DNA from: an uncultured Rubrobacteraceae bacterium
GTDB lineage: Bacteria > Actinomycetota > Rubrobacteria > Rubrobacterales > Rubrobacteraceae
Length of the DNA: 8,370 nt
Assembly: GCA_902805985.1 (NCBI GenBank)
Contig: CADCUW010000025.1
Location: forward strand, 1 to 8,370
Direction: 5' to 3'
Below the pieces are notes generated by a model. That model searched no databases and was not told where the DNA came from. It worked only from the letters and a program-made list of their open reading frames with translations. Shown here piece after piece: positions 6,149 through 8,370 of the stretch (its first letter is position 1; every line of letters begins with the position of its first letter). The position numbers and the translations under genes were made by a program.

Positions 6149-6164
6149 TGTATGATTTCACACA
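6149..6164. promoter_or_regulatory. Palindromic operator 2, TGTATGATTTCACACA
   Basis: It differs from operator 1 by one base (TGTATGA in the left arm). The centres are 20 bp apart, about two helical turns, so two dimers could bind on the same face of the DNA. An outer 10-bp inverted repeat (ATATGTGTGA at 6127, TCACACATAT at 6158) also encloses the pair. It lies just upstream of the predicted minus-strand promoter and about 290 bp upstream of the divergent PLD gene. Confidence 0.55.
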
Positions 6165-6444
6165 TATTTAACAAACGCGCCCCGAACGGGCAGCAGGAGA
6201 GCCGATACGCATCCCCCTACACGAAGGAATCCTGCCGAAAGGGTAAGAGCAGGTACCCAGTATATCTGCAGCCAGACACCGTCAACACGAAGGCCCTTTG
6301 CACCTCCGAATTCGATCCATCGCCCGTCGCGGTTGCCGGAACGTCGCCCACGCGCCCGTTTCAAAAGGTTCCTGCACCGACCGCGCATCTCCGAATCACC
6401 TCACGCGTTCGAGCAGGACCGTTTAAACTAGTCTCCGTCTTACT
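6165..6444. other. Intergenic region upstream of the PLD gene
   Basis: No gene is supported here. The PLD frame stays open back to 6038, but the extra 140 residues have no recognisable domain and no ribosome-binding site. A TTTAAACT near 6422-6429 could be a -10 for the PLD gene, but I see no convincing -35 at proper distance. No terminator, RNA gene or insertion-sequence end was recognised. Confidence 0.4.
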
Positions 6445-6453
6445 GGGAGGAGG
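6445..6453 (+). promoter_or_regulatory. Strong ribosome-binding site of the PLD gene
   Basis: GGGAGGAGG ends 4 nt before the GTG at 6458. It contains two overlapping Shine-Dalgarno cores, the upstream one with 7-nt spacing. It fixes the start at GTG 6458 against the longer open frame. Confidence 0.8.
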
Positions 6454-6457
6454 CCTT

Positions 6458-7948
6458 GTGGAGCCGGACAAACGCACTTCGTCCCCCGACCCCGCGTCGA
6501 GAGGGGGCCGTCTGGACCGGGCGCTGGCCCGCGCCAGCGACGCGCCGCTCAGGGAGGACAACCGGCTCGGGTTGCTCAAGAACGGGTCGCACACCTACGA
6601 CGACTGGCTCGCGGCGATCTCCAGGGCAGAGCGGTGGGTCCACCTCGACAACTACATCATCAGGTACGACGACACCGGCCGCAGGTTCGCAGAGGCGCTC
6701 GCCGCGAAGGCGGCCGAGGGTGTCCGCGTCCGGGTGCTCCACGACTGGTTCGGCTGCCTCGACGTGCCGCGCTCGTTCTGGGAAGACCTGCGCGGGGCGG
6801 GCGTGGAGGTCAGGGCGGTCAACCCTCCCACCTTGGGGGCGCCACTCGGGGCGATCAGGCGCGACCACCGGAAGCTCCTGGTCGTGGACGGGGAGTACGC
6901 CTCAACGGGCGGGGTGTGCATCGGCGATGGCTGGCTCGTTGTCTCCCCCGAGACCGGGTTGCCCTACCGGGACACGGCCGTCAGCGTGAGGGGTCCGGCC
7001 GTGGCCGACATAGACCGGGCCTTCGCCGGCCTGTGGGACGAGACCGGCGAAGCGTTGCCGGCAGACGAGCGCCCGGCCGCCGACGACATACCGGCCGCCG
7101 GCGAACAGACTGCGCGGGTGGTGATACAGGAGCCGCGCAGGATGCGGACCCTACGCATGCTGGAGCTGCTCACCGCGGGCGTGCAGGAGAGGCTCTGGAT
7201 CACCGACGCATACTTCCTCTCCATGCCCATCCTCACGCAGGCCTTGATGGCCACGGCCCGCGACGGCGTGGACGTACGCGTGCTCGTGCCGGCGACCAAC
7301 GACATCCGCTGGATCGGGGCGGCCTCGCGCGCCGGCTACCGGCAGTTCCTGGAGGCGGGGGTCCGCATCTTCGAGTACGGGGGGCCTATGATCCACGCCA
7401 AGACCCTCGTCGCGGACGGATGGTTCTCCAAGGTGGGCTCGACGAATCTCAACTTCGCCAGCCTCGCCTCCAACTGGGAGATAGACCTCGTCTCCGAGGA
7501 CCCCGCCTTCGCCGCGCAGATGGAAAGGCTATTCGAGGACGACCTGTCCAACGCGAGGGAGATCCGCCTAGTGAGCACCCGGCGGGGCGTCAGGGCCGAG
7601 CCGTCAGGCCCGATCGACGCCTCCAACCGCGGCGCGCGGCGAGGGGTTGTGGGGAGCGGCTCCGGGTCCGCGCCGACGCTGGCCAGGGTGGGGAGCGTGG
7701 CCCTCCAGAAGGGCGGCGCACCGCTGGAGGCCCACGAGCAAGCGCTGGCCGCGGCGGCCAGCGGCGCCCTGCTCGGCGCCTCACTGTTCGGGATGCGCTT
7801 CCCTCGCCTCGTCGCCTGGCCGCTGACGGCAACGGGCGCCTTCTTCGGCGGGTTGGGGCTGGTACGCGCGGCCCGCTCGGCCTTCCCCGACGGCTCGACG
7901 CCGCGCGGGTCCGGGCCGCGCGGGTCCGGACCGACGATGACCGCCTGA
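6458..7948 (+). CDS. Phospholipase D / cardiolipin-synthase-like protein
   Basis: A 496-residue protein with two HKD catalytic motifs. The first is HRKLLVVD (H137, K139, D144) followed by GGVCIGDGW; the second is HAKTLVAD (H313, K315, D320) followed by VGSTNLNFASLASNWEID. Both are complete, so it should be an active phosphatidyl-transferase or phosphodiesterase; bacterial relatives make cardiolipin from phosphatidylglycerol. LGLLKNGSHTYDDWLAAISRA near the start matches the conserved N-terminal part of the PLD domain. Unlike classical cardiolipin synthases it has no N-terminal membrane helices. It has instead a C-terminal hydrophobic region (about 429-472, GALLGASLFG then TATGAFFGGLGLV) that could anchor it. 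After the second PLD domain is a basic linker, and the tail ends in two PRGSG repeats. It is transcribed divergently from the pseudogene block and converges on the ion-channel gene, with a 24-nt gap. The exact substrate is unknown. Confidence 0.93.
   Translation: MEPDKRTSSPDPASRGGRLDRALARASDAPLREDNRLGLLKNGSHTYDDWLAAISRAERWVHLDNYIIRYDDTGRRFAEALAAKAAEGVRVRVLHDWFGCLDVPRSFWEDLRGAGVEVRAVNPPTLGAPLGAIRRDHRKLLVVDGEYASTGGVCIGDGWLVVSPETGLPYRDTAVSVRGPAVADIDRAFAGLWDETGEALPADERPAADDIPAAGEQTARVVIQEPRRMRTLRMLELLTAGVQERLWITDAYFLSMPILTQALMATARDGVDVRVLVPATNDIRWIGAASRAGYRQFLEAGVRIFEYGGPMIHAKTLVADGWFSKVGSTNLNFASLASNWEIDLVSEDPAFAAQMERLFEDDLSNAREIRLVSTRRGVRAEPSGPIDASNRGARRGVVGSGSGSAPTLARVGSVALQKGGAPLEAHEQALAAAASGALLGASLFGMRFPRLVAWPLTATGAFFGGLGLVRAARSAFPDGSTPRGSGPRGSGPTMTA
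7901..7930 (+). repeat. 15-bp tandem duplication in the PLD C-terminus
   Basis: Two consecutive 15-bp units (7901-7915 and 7916-7930), each beginning CCGCGCGGGTCCGG, differ only at the last base and encode PRGSG twice. The repeat preserves the frame and lies after the hydrophobic region, so it is likely functionally neutral and potentially variable in length. Confidence 0.7.
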
Positions 7949-7972
7949 CCTGCAGCACGCAGGAGGAGCGCC

Positions 7973-8370
7973 CTAGCGCCTGCGGCCGAGGTTGCCCACG
8001 AGGGCGGCGACGGCGGTGACCAGGTAGATCTGCCCTACGAGCCCCCCGCTAACGGCCAGGGCTCGGGCGAGGCCGCTCTCGGGCGCGAGGTCGCCGTAGC
8101 CCACGGTCGCCATGGTGATAAAGCTGAAGTACACGTAGTCGCCGCGCGTACCTCCTTCTTGGGAGGCGAAGAAGGGCGCCGATCCGAGCTCCCCCACGGC
8201 CTCCGACACGAAGGCCAGCGACAGCCCGAGCAGCACGTAGACACACACGGCCCCCGTCACCGTGAGCAGGCTGATCTCGGAGTGCAGCCGCAGCCTGCGG
8301 ACGATCGCGCCGATCGCCCCAAGCGTAAGGAGCAGGCTGGTGAGCGCGAGGTACCCGCCGGCGGACCGAG
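7973..8370 (-). CDS. Potassium-channel-like (two-helix pore, Ion_trans_2) protein, C-terminal part
   Basis: The minus-strand frame is open from the right edge to a TAG at 7973-7975, giving 132 codons without the true start. An internal GTG at 8260 is in frame, but the hydrophobic residues before it (YLALTSLLLTLGAIGAIV) are evidently part of the protein, so the gene begins outside the window. Next come a helix (TVTGAVCVYVLLGLSLAFV), an extracellular turn, the pore helix and selectivity filter YFSFITMATVGYGDL, and a final inner helix (ALAVSGGLVGQIYLVTAVAALVG) ending in RRR. TVGYGD is the signature K+ filter. Such proteins assemble as tetramers and conduct K+ across the cytoplasmic membrane. No RCK or other cytoplasmic regulatory domain follows the last helix. 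At least three membrane helices are visible, so it may be larger than a minimal two-helix channel. Confidence 0.88.
   Translation of the reverse strand, partial: RSAGGYLALTSLLLTLGAIGAIVRRLRLHSEISLLTVTGAVCVYVLLGLSLAFVSEAVGELGSAPFFASQEGGTRGDYVYFSFITMATVGYGDLAPESGLARALAVSGGLVGQIYLVTAVAALVGNLGRRR

Noticed and set aside
6038..6457. 140-codon extension of the PLD protein upstream of the GTG at 6458
   Set aside because: It runs through the AT-rich operator region, has no domain and no ribosome-binding site. A very strong site sits just before 6458.
7949..7963. Bidirectional terminator between the PLD and channel genes (CCTGC-AGCAC-GCAGG)
   Set aside because: Only a 5-bp stem with no U-tract on either strand.
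6634..8019. 461-codon plus-strand frame overlapping the PLD gene
   Set aside because: Arg/Gly/Pro-rich shadow frame typical of GC-rich genes. The PLD frame carries both HKD motifs.

Overview
The window is very GC-rich, with strong G/C bias at third codon positions, GTG and TTG starts, a MalT-like ATP-dependent LuxR (LAL) regulator and an LPXTG-type surface protein. This points to a high-GC Gram-positive, most likely an actinobacterium. A Rubrobacter-like lineage is plausible, but that is a gestalt judgement and not a measurement. There is no rRNA, tRNA, CRISPR array, transposase or phage gene.

Layout. Positions 1-5147 are read entirely on the minus strand. From upstream to downstream they hold: a sortase-anchored Pro/Ser/Thr-rich surface protein (4101-5147); a LAL transcription regulator (1777-4104) whose ATG overlaps the surface-protein stop in an ATGA; a DUF389 membrane protein (640-1608); a small conserved protein (239-547); and an HdeD/DUF308-type membrane protein (1-242, cut by the window edge) whose TTG start overlaps the preceding stop in a TTGA. 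Positions 5222-6056 are a graveyard of minus-strand fragments. These are the N-terminal third of a second LAL regulator, the first 32 codons of a manganese catalase with its ribosome-binding site, and the C-terminal tail of a protein related to the small protein at 239-547. Positions 6057-6457 are a divergent intergenic region with an AT-rich operator and promoter cluster. The plus strand then carries a phospholipase D / cardiolipin-synthase-like protein (6458-7948). It converges on a minus-strand potassium-channel-like protein (7973-8370, 5' end outside the window).

How the genes relate. Most products are envelope or membrane proteins: wall-anchored protein, DUF389, HdeD, PLD and ion channel. 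That is consistent with an envelope or stress-response neighbourhood, though this is inference. The surface protein and the LAL regulator are almost certainly one translationally coupled unit. The small protein and HdeD are a second coupled unit.

The most interesting non-coding signals are two. First, a triple TCACCCC direct repeat with identical 17- and 11-bp spacing occurs in front of both the DUF389 gene and the small-protein/HdeD pair. The 11-bp step resembles PhoP/PhoB-type boxes and suggests shared control. Second, two near-identical 16-bp palindromes lie 20 bp apart, and one covers the -35 of a predicted promoter that now drives only the truncated LAL fragment.
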